Origin: Marthasterias glacialis
Taxonomy: Eukaryota > Echinodermata > Asteroidea > Forcipulatida > Asteriidae
Length of the DNA stretch: 64,000 nt
Assembly: GCA_911728455.2 (NCBI GenBank)
Contig: OU452222.1
Span: forward strand, 21,090,559-21,154,558
Reading direction: 5' to 3'
The translations under genes were made by a program, and so were the position numbers. The first letter of the stretch is position 1, and every line of letters starts with the position of its first letter. Shown piece after piece: positions 54,644 through 64,000 of this stretch. Under the pieces are notes generated by a model that saw nothing but the letters and a program-made list of their open reading frames with translations, made no database searches and was not told the DNA's origin.

Positions 54644-56500
54644 CCCAAGGGGTAGGTGAAATTGAAAACAGCAACTAATCATTCATACTGTGTGATAGAT
54701 GGTTCTTTAATAGACCAAATAATTTTTCCTAACAATTACTGACTGAGTTCTTAAAGGTGAAATACAGGATTGGTAAAGCTGACAGTGCAGTGTTCTTACT
54801 TTCTGTGACTAAATATGTACATGGAAAGACAAACCTGTGAAAATTTGGGCTCAATCCGTCGTCCAAGTCAGGAAAAAATAGTGAAAAACCATGCACACTT
54901 TTAAGCATGTAGACTCATTGTCCTTAATTTTGATTGTTACAATCAAAATTAAAAACTGGGTATTCAAATTCTATTTTCTCGACTTTGACAAATATTTCTA
55001 TGGAAGATCGGTACTGGTATAAACTTCTTAATCAGTACCGATAAGCTTTCAGACTGATACTAATAAAAAAATGTTTTGATGAATATCAATCCTGTATTCT
55101 GCCCTTAAGGTATAGCCATAGTTTACACATATGGACTGGCAATGAGGGAAATAGTGCAGGTCTATGCCCCCCTCGAGCCTTCGAGTGACTGTTTACCAGT
55201 CATTAGTTTTGGGGTTTTTGAAACTATTTCCTGCTTTGCGAACTATTTCCCCAAAATGAAGCCCGTGCGGTGAGTGTGGTGCAGATTTTATGCACTAGGC
55301 TATATTAGTTCACCCAACGCAACCGTGTTTCAGCCAATCAGGATAAAGAACCAGGGAGAGGTGTGTGTAAAGTTATTTATAAGAACAAGAGGGTGTACAA
55401 TCCCATTTGACACGGCCTGACAAGAAGCATTTTTGCCCATTGAGAAATGGCGCTGACCAATCATATTACACTGGTCACTCATCAGTTTACACAGCAAACA
55501 TTTTCCAAGTGGACATTCGTATGCAATTGACCCATAGGGATTTTCGCCCGTGGTGGGTCAGCGGAGTTCCGTGCGTGACATCGCGAGTGCTCCCTCTAGT
55601 TCTTATATATTGCTCAGTGGATAAATCACTCCTATATAGCCACATGTGCATATATATATTTGCACTGCGAGACAAAGAATCTCATGTTGTTTAATCAATG
55701 TGACCAACAGAGATAAATGCATAAATGAGTCAATATTAAAAAAAACATTTGACACCAAAATTTAGATTTAAATTTGAATAGCAATTTTTATAGATTCGAG
55801 AAAATTATATATATTGCACAAAAGCAATCCACCAATGATAAGTTGTAGTTAATCAAAAGCTAAATATGAATTATTGTCGGGATCCCAACATTATCTCGGG
55901 TCCAGCCTCCATGTACATGCGCATGTACAAACAATTTTGCATGTTGCATGAATTTTGTGCTTTGTCAGTGGTATAGTATGCGAAATGTTTCTGTTTGTTT
56001 TTCGTTTTGAAACAAGATCATCCGTCAGAATTCGTTCAGAGAAAAAGGATTTGCTTGATAAAGTCAAGTTTACATTGACACCATGTATACTCAGCAGTTT
56101 CCTTCTTTTTTTTCGTTTTCAAGTTTTATTTTCACCAGTATTATATAATAAAGTTCTCCTCTGAACTGCTTGTCAAGGATTTTCAAAATGTATTTTATAC
56201 ACAAACTTATTTTTCACCATATATATATTTTTGTAGAAATACAAGTCTCAGTACTCACTTTTCACGTAACTATATAGTTATTTAAGGTGTAAGCATTCTT
56301 CTTTTTTAACATAGCCTTTTTAACCAGATGTTTTCAGAGTCTTAATATATAGATAAATACATTTTCTTTTTATTTAAGCTGTGGTTTCATTGTTTTTACA
56401 CAGATATATTAATATTAAAATGTATACGTTGAAATGTATATGATTATTGGGTGACTTTGAACTTATACTACAAAATGAACTTTCATAAATAAAAGTATAC
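54644..56500 (+). other. Probable 3' UTR of SRCR gene 2
   Basis: No coding sequence is seen. The stretch is AT-rich towards its end and carries AATAAA signals near 56148 and at 56488-56493. Its assignment to the gene 2 transcript is inference from position; 55300-55700 may instead be a repeat insertion. Confidence 0.4.
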
Positions 56501-57280
56501 AACTTGTTGAAGTGAGGATCTAGCATTCAATCTTTTCATCATTTTGTGTTCCATCAATTCCCCCGGTTTTTAATGTCTTTTTTAGCCATAATTATTTTAT
56601 TATCTTACAAAAAGAATACAGGTAAAAATCTTCAAAAGACAAGGCGTGGCCCTTGTCTCTACATGTAGGTCAATATTCTGTTTTTGTTCAATTATTATTG
56701 AAACTCGGATGTCTTTGAAGGTCGCTTTTTGTGAACATTGCGTAAAATGATGGACCTCCATGGTTGGAGTGAATTCATACTGCAAGTTGAACTTTCAGTA
56801 TTGACAACTACAAGTGTTTTGTAATTTCGTCTTGTAGTTCTATTTTCAAACGTCATATTGTGTGCTAGTTGCAGGTAATATAATTGGCCGACCCAATCGT
56901 GTTTCGTTTACCTGAATCCAACCTTGGATCCAACCGTGTTTTTTCAACTTGTATCGGCGTATAATATGGCGTATGTTCTTTGTATGCCGGAAGTTATTTG
57001 TGCTAACGATATCATCATGTATAGAGACTGTAATGGGAAAAACGGACGAGCCAGTTTATTGTGCTTGGGGGGGGGGGGTCCCCCATACTTTCCTATTTCA
57101 CTCAGTAGCTGTAAAAAAAAAATAACTACTTCCTGACTGAAGTATCCTTTAAAGAGTGAAAGTGAATGTGAAAGCAACTTTAGTAGCAGACGCCCAAGAC
57201 GAATGTTCTCCTGTAAAGATTTTGTGGCGTTTCATTGATAAGTGTAACTTAGAAATCCGGCACTGCCCTGTCATCCAAGT
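56501..57280. other. No gene recognised
   Basis: A G-run at 57068-57078 is the only notable feature. Confidence 0.5.
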
Positions 57281-57286
57281 ACTTTG

Positions 57287-57500
57287 CAGCGTGTCGTGGC
57301 CGAGCGGTCTAGCGCACCGAATTCAAGTTCAGGTGGCCGAGTCATCACAATGGGTTCGAGTCTTGGTCCAGGCACTTGTGTCCTTGAGCAAGACACTTAA
57401 CTATGATTACTCCTTGGCGTTTATGCCTAACTTGAGGATCCTGCCGAGTAACAAAGTAGAAGTAGAAGTATCTCACAACTCGTTGCTAAAAAGTCTCAGT
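57287..57500 (+). repeat. tRNA-Leu-like SINE
   Basis: GTGTCGTGGCCGAGCGGTCT opens a tRNA-like head with GGGTTCGAGTCTTGGTCC, then the family tail CCTTGAGCAAGACACTTAAC. Same family as the minus-strand SINEs at 36300 and 45660, here in plus orientation. Confidence 0.75.
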
Positions 57501-57636
57501 TAAACACGATTAAGAGACCTGTTCTCAGACGCCCTTCAACAAATATTAAATGATAGAAGATCCACTTCATGAGGTAAAGAAGCATCCGAAGAATATGCAA
57601 CATGGCCAATGAAAAACTACACAAAAATCATTCTTG

Positions 57637-57707
57637 CCCGGGTTCGAACCGGGGACCTTAAGCGTGTTTGACGTGATAACCACTACACGACGAATGCTTG
57701 AGTACCA
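57637..57707 (-). pseudogene. tRNA-Val-like pseudogene, copy 1
   Basis: Minus strand: CGTGTAGTGGTTATCACGT, AACACGC and GGTCCCCGGTTCGAACCCGG match eukaryotic tRNA-Val, but the anticodon arm is about 4 nt short and the acceptor stem has a mismatch. Confidence 0.65.
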
Positions 57708-57802
57708 CTTCGAATGTTTTGCACTTGTACATTATGGAATGCCTGTCGTAAAAGTAACTACATGTATTTACTATGTTAGAAAAGCAAACAAAAAGATCAT
57801 GT

Positions 57803-57878
57803 TTCTCCCGGGCTCGAATGGGGAGCAGATACCCTTGCGCGTGTTATGGTGCGCGTGACAACCACACACTACGAAAAC
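57803..57878 (-). pseudogene. tRNA-Val-like pseudogene, copy 2
   Basis: Minus strand begins GTTTTCGTAGTGTGTGGTTG, has ATAACACGCGC in the anticodon region and CATTCGAGCCCGGGAGAAAC at the end. It has an enlarged loop and an insertion near the variable region. The downstream spacer resembles that of copy 1. Confidence 0.6.
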
Positions 57879-57879
57879 T

Positions 57880-58980
57880 TGACAACCAATTCAGATATTT
57901 TACAATCGTCCATTATGGAATACGTTCTCATTATGATAAATGAAAATTATCTAAAGAGACTACATGTCAGAAAAAAAACTACAACACATTTCTGAACATA
58001 AAACAAAACGTTTTAAGCTCCAACATTGGTGGCAATGTTGGATTAGACAATGGGATATGGTTTTCAAATCTTGAACTTAAACAGGTATAAATCCATAAAT
58101 GGAGAAAGTCCATATCGGAAAAATTACCACTTAAGAATCGTCGGTTTGACGTAGTTTTGCAAACGAAGGACAGACAATTTAGCAATTTTATTTCAAATCA
58201 TACTTAGTCGTATATATATATATATTTATTTTATTACATAACATAGTTTTAACAAAAATAAACAATCCCTCTCGTCAAGAAAAAAGACAAACAATAACAT
58301 TGCCCATAATTCGTCTTCATAAAAAAAAATATATATATAATATTATTTACCCATCAAGAACTACTGCCAACAATTTGTTTAAAAAAATAGCAAGCACAAA
58401 CTTAATTTATATTACAAATAAATACGAATGAAACGTGCGACGATACTAATGCCTTTACTTAAACATCTCTAAAATACTCAACTCGAATTGAACTTATATA
58501 ATTTTGTGTTACATTATTCTTGAATCTCTATGATCGAACAAAAAATATATATTATTGTTTTTGCTTTTTTATAGTCAATTTTTTTCCATTCTCTAGTTTT
58601 CAGTAAATGTTAATTTTAAAGAATATCATCAAATACGTTGATGCTGTGTGCGTGAAAGCAACGAAAATGGTTTACGTTTTATCAAGCATTCTGTGCACGT
58701 TCATAGGCCTAGTATCATTATTTCGATTGTTCGATTACTGCAATCAAAATAAGCAGCGGTGATTTAGAGGATCATCAAAATCTCATCTTAATTGTTGCAT
58801 GCAGTCTTTAAGACATGTCTTTAAGACAAAAATATTTCTCTAGTAGATTGGCACTGGTTTGTACTTTATTTGTGAGCTTTTGGGATTGACACTAAGCTAG
58901 ACTACGGAGTATGCAACGCAAATTGCATGGAAAGAAATTTGCATGCAGTTTGAAATCAATACTTGCGTGCAAATTTCTTG
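57880..58980. other. AT-rich, no gene recognised
   Basis: (AT)n near 58211 and 58330. Confidence 0.5.
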
Positions 58981-58982
58981 TT

Positions 58983-59236
58983 TGTGTAACGTCAGCCTGT
59001 ATGCAAATCAGTCAGACTACATGCAACTGCTTGCTTGTAAATTATTATGTTGAATATGTAAATAGAAAAGGCGTTGTCATGCGCCACCTCTATGTCCGGT
59101 GAGTTAAGTTGTGTAACGTCAGCCTGTATGCAAATCAGTCAGACTGCATGCAACAGCTTGCTTGTAAATTATATGTTGAATATGTAAATAGAAAAGTCGT
59201 TGTCATGCGCCACCTCTATGTCCGTTGAGTTCAAGT
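58983..59236. repeat. 127-bp tandem duplication across the 3' end of the FTP-PAN gene
   Basis: Copies at 58983-59109 and 59110-59236 both run from TGTGTAACGTCAGCCTG to ATGTCCGKTGAGTT with few differences. The inner copy contains the last codons and stop of the PAN exon; the outer copy duplicates this as non-coding sequence downstream. Confidence 0.85.
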
Positions 59237-59422
59237 TGTAGAGACGACACCGCCGTTGTCTCGACGAAAAGTCGAAGGACGAACACCGTGCATCGGCGGT
59301 ACAGTACCCCGCGCATCGTACCCGACTGCCAACTTTGTTGACCGATAGAGGGCTTGCGTTCTCAACAAACCCGCCTTTATAAAACATGATGTAGTCTGCC
59401 GATTTCAAACTTGGGTTAATAA
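59169..59422 (-). CDS. FTP-PAN gene, terminal exon: PAN/apple domain
   Basis: A 254-nt exon from acceptor CTTTCAG to a TAA stop. It reads ADYIMFYKGGFVENASPLSV, VRCAGYCTADARCSSFDFSS, RRCRLYNLNSTDIEVAHDND and ends IYIFNI. The last 68 nt of the CDS lie in one copy of a tandemly duplicated 127-bp segment (58983-59236). Confidence 0.78.
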
Positions 59423-61568
59423 CTGAAAGTAAGAACAAAATGTTGTAGTGGTCATTAACAGACTAGCCATTAAGTGAATGGGCAATGAGGTTCGGCTTCG
59501 GTTGTTTTTTTTCTCTTCTGAAAATTGCCGATTCAGCTCAGACTGATGAGGAGGTTTTCTTATCTTAAAATACTATGAATTGCCTCTGAAGTGTTGAGAG
59601 TTTATTGTGGCAACAAAAGGTGTAAACACTTTTAATTCAACAAGCAAAATTTTCAAGCTTCTTACCTAATTCTTCTTTGGTGCTGTTGGTGCTGCACTCC
59701 CCCGATGTATACTCCCAAACTTCAAGCTCAGAGAACTCCATTATCGCTTGCGAGGTAATTGTTGGATCTACATCCACGCTGACATACCTTGCCACCACAG
59801 GAGGGGCACACACAAACTCCTTGCCTTCCCCTGTGTTGGACTGAGCTGATGGGGTGACCGGTGTTCCGCATTTCTGGTTCTTAGTCACTTCGGGGCTGAT
59901 ACCCGCCCGAGCAACGCCCCCAACAAAATTATTCGCTGTGAAAGATGAATCATGGATGTTTGAGGTCGTCATGGGTTCTTTATATTCCCCTCTGACAGCT
60001 AGTAACACCTACCACCCCATGGACATGTACAAAATACCAGTGAGAGTAACAAAAACCAATGAGCCCATTATTTTTTAACAACCAGTCGCTTTCAAAGGAA
60101 AATGTGTTTTTGTAGAAAATTAGGTATTTGAATGCAAATATATCGCGTCACTGACACCACGAACTAACACAAATGTATAAAAAACAATGAAAAACATAAG
60201 AATTTCGTTTTTTCTGGTTGTTGCCTGTTTGCATCATGAACATCAACTGAATGATATATCAAGGGCGAAACATGTGTAAAATGGTAGATTTTAAAGATTG
60301 TGTGAACCAGTAATTGCATATTTTGCGCTTTAATAGCACCACGAACTAACACGGATGTGATCGTTCACATCTTGGTCACATATGCGCTCAATCCCCGCAT
60401 ATGTTTGTACGTACATTCTGTACACATGCGCAGCATCGAGGTTGTCAATGTGTGTATGCGCGCGCGCTCGGATCAGCGCTTTTTCGATTTCACGAACTAA
60501 CACACATCTCTAACATTGAATAACTTCGTAGATCATTGTGTTTTTTACCGGATGAAAACCACATCAGATAGTGTAAAAGTAAAATTTTCCTGTAAATAAG
60601 TAACAAACCAAACAAATGAACACTTTTACTGGCTAAAGCATTCTTAACTTGCTTATGAGTGTAACTTCAAATGTTCTTACGATGAGCGCGCACTGTGTGT
60701 TAGTTCGTGGTGTCAGTGACGATATGTAGTATATTATAACACCTGAGAAGATCCTTGTCATTTGATTGGAGGGTTTAAGGTCACGGCATTCATTATTCTT
60801 CGTCATAAACCGTGCATTTTGGTTCTATTCACCATGCATTTTCGTCCCATCCTTTTGTACGCCTGACCACACCGTTCGCTATTACCCAGCAGTGTAAAAC
60901 GCTCTTGTGTCGGTGACGTAACCAGATATTTAAAAAAAATGGGGGGGGGGCAACTAGGGTACAGACATATTCTTTTACTATTTGTTTTATTATTTATTTA
61001 TTTATTTATTTGTGTTATTTTTTATTTTTTTATTTTTTTATTTATTCTTTTTTTCTCATTTGGGGGGCATGAGGGAGGGCAAGGTCCCCGCCCCGGTTAC
61101 ACCACTTTTTGTGGTGGTTTTATTTTTTAGTGAAATATTTCTAACTTCAAACACGTTTTTCACATCATACTTGTCACTGTTGAACAGTAAAAGTTTGGGT
61201 AGATATTAAGTTTTGAGAATATCCTCCAGTAACTTAAAACCACTTTCTGCACTTTCTTGATTGGGGGTTCTCAGGTAGTGTTTTTTCGAATCCTGATGGG
61301 ATGTTTATGTGAGAAGTTTCGCACATTAGACGAATTTGAAGCTGAAAATATTAGGCAGTGGTTGTTATTATAAATTATGATAACAACATCATTATTGACC
61401 TTTTAAAGTGACTTAACATTAATTGTGCATCTAAATGTATGTAACTGTGTATGTCATGTCAAAGTCTAGGCTATTTACCATTAGAGCCACTGAGTTGGAC
61501 CTGTACTTTACCCAAGCAGTGTTCATCACCCAAGTCCAGACGCCACCATGGATGCGGGTCCCCCAAAG
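59169..61568 (-). CDS. Fucolectin (FTP) plus PAN/apple-domain gene, 3' part
   Basis: Three coding exons on the minus strand, all joined in phase 1: 61479-61568, 59666-59998 and 59169-59422 (with stop). The first two encode most of a fucolectin/tachylectin-4/pentraxin-1-like domain: PHPWWRLDLGDEHCLGKVQV followed by QKCGTPV, FVCAPPVVARYVSVDVD and FSELEVWEY. The last encodes a PAN/apple domain with four cysteines (VRCAGYCTADARCSSFDF, RRCRLYN). FTP domains bind fucose-type glycans; PAN domains mediate protein or carbohydrate contacts. The N-terminal start of the FTP domain and any signal peptide are not found up to 64000, so the gene is 5'-incomplete here. No transmembrane segment follows, so the product is probably secreted. 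Confidence 0.78.
59666..59998 (-). CDS. FTP-PAN gene, exon with C-terminal FTP region
   Basis: A 333-nt phase 1-1 exon, acceptor TTACTAG and donor GTAAGA. Contains VRGEYKEPMTTSNIHDSSFT, NQKCGTPVTPSAQSNTGEGK, RYVSVDVD and the closing strand FSELEVWEYTSGEC, followed by a short linker (STNSTKEEL) with an N-glycosylation sequon. Confidence 0.78.
60143..60722. mobile_element. MITE-like element B (CACGAACTAACAC family member)
   Basis: Inverted ends GTCACTGACACCACGAACTA and complement, with TA on both sides (60141-60142, 60723-60724) and a 2-bp indel in the left end. CACGAACTAACAC recurs inside at about 60340 and 60491. Non-coding, in an intron of the FTP-PAN gene. Confidence 0.83.
61479..61568 (-). 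CDS. FTP-PAN gene, exon with PWWRLDLG motif
   Basis: A 90-nt phase 1-1 exon between acceptor TTTTTTCAG and donor GTAAAT. Its correct frame reads LGDPHPWWRLDLGDEHCLGK then VQVQLSGSN, matching the conserved PWW-x-V/L-D-L core of fucolectin and F5/8C-like domains. Another open frame exists, but it does not join the next exon in phase. Confidence 0.78.
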
Positions 61569-61725
61569 CTGAAAAAACAAATCAATGAATCAACATGCAT
61601 CTGTTAGTTTACTACAAATCATAAGTACAATTTCAAAGAGCTGTTTAAGCAGTGTATGGTGCTTAACGATGTTCTGCTGAGCAAAAATAAACTGGATACC
61701 AGTCGCAAAATGGTTCATATAATTA

Positions 61726-62370
61726 TCGTCACCGACACCACGAAGTAGCACGCACGTACATACCAGTAAAAAGTAGCAATCGGAGAAAACGGCGTCTAAA
61801 GCTGAACGCTTTTTAAAACGCCACTATCCTTTAGAATTTCAGAGTGTTTTCAACTGGTTTTCTCATTGTGGACTCTGGATGCTTTGAACTTGATAAATAT
61901 ACTGCTTTTGTCCACTTTGCATTCTAAATTAACAAGCAATAAAGTAAAAAAGGTGATTGCTACTTCGTGAAACCGGAAAAGAAGCAAAATAGACTATTTC
62001 CGATTTCACGAAGTAGCACTCTCCAATGTATTAGTAATGCAAACTTGTGCGCGCGCGCGCACACACGTGGAGCGCGCACAAGGACAGTGCTACTTCGTGA
62101 AATCGTTTTGTTCACATTTTGAGTAAGGTGCGCGCCGTGCATTTCAATGGTAAATGTTACTTGCGTGCTACTTCGTGAAAACAAAGATTGTCAATTTCGG
62201 GCAAATTTTGCCATACATAATTATTATAATTAAGAAAGTAAAGCAAGTGAAGTTTTGAAACTTCATGAAATTGTATGGCATGACGAATGTTGTATAAAAA
62301 CGTACAAAACTGAACACTGAAAAAAATATGGTTTTGTACACACGGTGCTACTTCGTGGTGTCGGTGACGA
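61726..62370. mobile_element. MITE-like element C (CACGAAGTAGCAC family member)
   Basis: Ends TCGTCACCGACACCACGAAG and complement are perfect over about 26 bp and flanked by TA (61724-61725, 62371-62372). GTGCTACTTCGTG or its complement (or near copies) recurs inside at about 61962, 62006, 62087 and 62166. Confidence 0.85.
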
Positions 62371-62434
62371 TATGATATTGTAAAGTGGCTCGTAATATTT
62401 CCTGGTAAAATTTTAGGCGACGCGCGTGGGGTTA

Positions 62435-62690
62435 AAGTGTAAAAGAATAAACATTTCACTCTCTCGCCCGAGTGGTGTCTTCTTCTTTTTTCCCTCTTTT
62501 TTAAACTTTTTTTTTGAGTGAAACTCAATGTACATCACGCATAAAATTGGAGTAAACTTTACTCTGATTCAAGTTGAAAATACCAGTCTTTCATTCTAAA
62601 AAGAGTTGACCGCCATATGGCTCTTTGCAAGAGTGGTGTGGCTGACAAAACGAGCGTTTTTTAACTCTTTTACATAATAATACCATAATT
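62435..62690. mobile_element. Degraded relative of the 18764-19079 MITE
   Basis: Retains GTAAAAGAATAAACATTTCA, CTCTCGCCCGAGTGGTG and, inverted, TTGCAAGAGTGGTG and AACTCTTTTACAT. Confidence 0.7.
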
Positions 62691-62734
62691 ATTATCTTTA
62701 AATGCAGTTTTGATTCACAAAATGGCAGATGTAC

Positions 62735-63640
62735 ACATAACGAATTTTTATGAGTGCAATGGTGAGATGTTTTCGAGTTAAAATATGGATTGATTCATTC
62801 AACGAGGCAAAGCTTATGGAACATTTCATTTTTCAACGAATGAACATATTCTCTCCATCGCACGAATGCAAAACACACCAGTTTTCTATAACATCCACGT
62901 AGAACTTTTTCATTGTTTGGATGATAACACCAAAGACTATTCAAACAGTACAAGATTGTATTCTGACATCCACTATACGAGAGGGTGGTTTGTACTGCTG
63001 TGACAATTACTTCGCAACTACGTTTTACGAGCGCGTAAAGACCAATTTAGTACTGGAATGAGATGCATGCTTGGTTCATTAGTGACATAATTAACTATTG
63101 ACCCATTTCACCTGACGTCATCATCACAATAATCTTGGTTGCGCCATTTTGGTGGTCAATGTCACTGAGTTATTCAGTGAAGAGCGCATTTTAGGAGATA
63201 CGGCGTGTACACGTAAACCTATTGACCACCAAAATGGTGAGCGTGGCACAGTCGGCGCGTGTGACGCGCGTGCATGGGGTCAATAGACCAGCATCACCTC
63301 ATGAAGTAAAAGTATTTGCGAAGTTGTCCTTGGTTTGGTCTATTCTCTGGTCCTTTCTCTTTGGTCTAGCGTACAATAGTACGATGGAATTGGACGAGCA
63401 CCAAATGCAGGGTTTTTGGCATAGGTCATGTATTGGTTTGAATAGGATGACGTGTAACATACAATACTCCAATCAATCAAATATTATACAAATAACGAAT
63501 GTTTATGAGTGCAATGGTGAGAATATTTTCACGAGTTGAAAGATGGAATGTTCCATTCAGCGAGGTGAATGGAACATTCCATCTTCCAACGAATGATAGT
63601 CTCTCTATTGCACGAATGCAAAACGTTCATGATTTGTCAA
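62735..63640. repeat. Direct repeat pair with a 19-bp hairpin
   Basis: 62735-62880 and 63492-63640 share TTTATGAGTGCAATGGTGAG and CACGAATGCAAAAC. The second has a perfect hairpin: AAGATGGAATGTTCCATTC at 63540-63558 and its complement at 63567-63585. Confidence 0.75.
63098..63283. mobile_element. TA-flanked MITE (TTGACCC family), copy 3
   Basis: TTGACCC...GGGTCAA between TA dinucleotides; GACGTCATCATCACAATAAT at the left equals the complement of the right end of copy 1, so it is in opposite orientation. Confidence 0.8.
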
Positions 63641-63647
63641 TTCAAGC

Positions 63648-63846
63648 AGATCTTTGTCATTTGATTGGAGGATCAAACTATAATACAAAGACTAATTATA
63701 ATAAAACTGAAAATGATTTGCACACGATGGTCCAGCGTGTAATAGAGCAAAACGGGTAGAACGAAAATGCATCTCAATGACTTGGCAATAGTGTGAAGAA
63801 CAAATGTCGCGTGACCGCCAATCCTCCAATCAAATGACAAGGATCT
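63648..63846. mobile_element. 199-bp TIR element (AGATCYTTGTCATTTGATTGGAGG)
   Basis: AGATCTTTGTCATTTGATTG at 63648 is inverted as CAATCAAATGACAAGGATCT ending 63846. A single further arm occurs at 60749-60772. Confidence 0.75.
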
Positions 63847-64000
63847 ACTTGGGCGTTAAACGGCTCCATACTTGGGTGATTGGCTAACCTGTTATCGCAC
63901 TTGTACCTCCTTTGCCGTCAATGGCGTTTTTCGCCTTAATTGTCGATCCTTGTGTTGAGATTTGTGACGTCTTCATTCCAATTAGAGAAAGTGCTACAAA

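Noticed and set aside
61480..61568. Alternative frame of the FTP exon (LWGTRIHGGVWTWV...)
   Set aside because: It does not connect in phase to the next exon, whereas the PWWRLDLG frame does and matches the domain.

Overview
This is eukaryotic, intron-rich, transposon-rich DNA. It carries two scavenger-receptor cysteine-rich (SRCR) membrane receptor genes and the 3' part of a fucolectin-PAN gene, surrounded by many inverted-repeat elements and tRNA-derived SINEs. Large SRCR and fucolectin repertoires, the intron style and the repeat content suggest a marine invertebrate deuterostome, most plausibly an echinoderm such as a sea star. This is inferred from gene content and repeats only; no species-diagnostic sequence was recognised.

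Layout. 1-16355 is gene-poor and dominated by mobile DNA. A unit of about 7 kb is tandemly duplicated (1941-9492 and 9493-16355). Each copy contains a long-inverted-repeat transposon, and the two copies have decayed in complementary ways: one gained a 1.94-kb inverted-repeat element and lost most of its transposase, the other kept transposase remnants and gained a solo LTR. 16370-28000 holds TTAA-flanked elements, two LINE fragments (one split by a MITE), an LTR-like stretch, an 81-bp tandem array and small MITEs.

28591-35903 (minus) is SRCR gene 1: signal peptide, three SRCR domains, one transmembrane helix and a short tail with a PPSY motif, in seven coding exons. 36000-43600 is again repeats: an 883-bp element with an 8-bp target duplication, a foldback element with a 36-bp tandem array, and a third copy of a 0.8-kb inverted-repeat element. 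43666-54643 (plus) is SRCR gene 2: signal peptide, five SRCR domains, a transmembrane exon of exactly the same length and phase as in gene 1, and a 188-residue proline-rich tail with PPPSY. The two genes are divergently arranged paralogues. Four of the five SRCR exons of gene 2 are nearly identical and a broken extra copy lies in an intron, so the ectodomain is expanding by exon duplication.

59169-61568 (minus) contains the last three coding exons of a gene encoding a fucolectin-type carbohydrate-binding domain followed by a PAN/apple domain; its 5' exons are not seen and probably lie beyond the right edge. SRCR receptors and fucolectin/PAN proteins both suggest recognition of microbial or glycan ligands, but no shared pathway is shown by the sequence. 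The right end (60143-63846) is again packed with MITE-like elements, including two members of a family in which the terminal word and the internal repeated word have changed together.

All splice sites were placed by eye from reading frame, GT/AG and phase; the coding totals of genes 1 and 2 are divisible by three, which supports them. No functional rRNA, tRNA or CRISPR was found.
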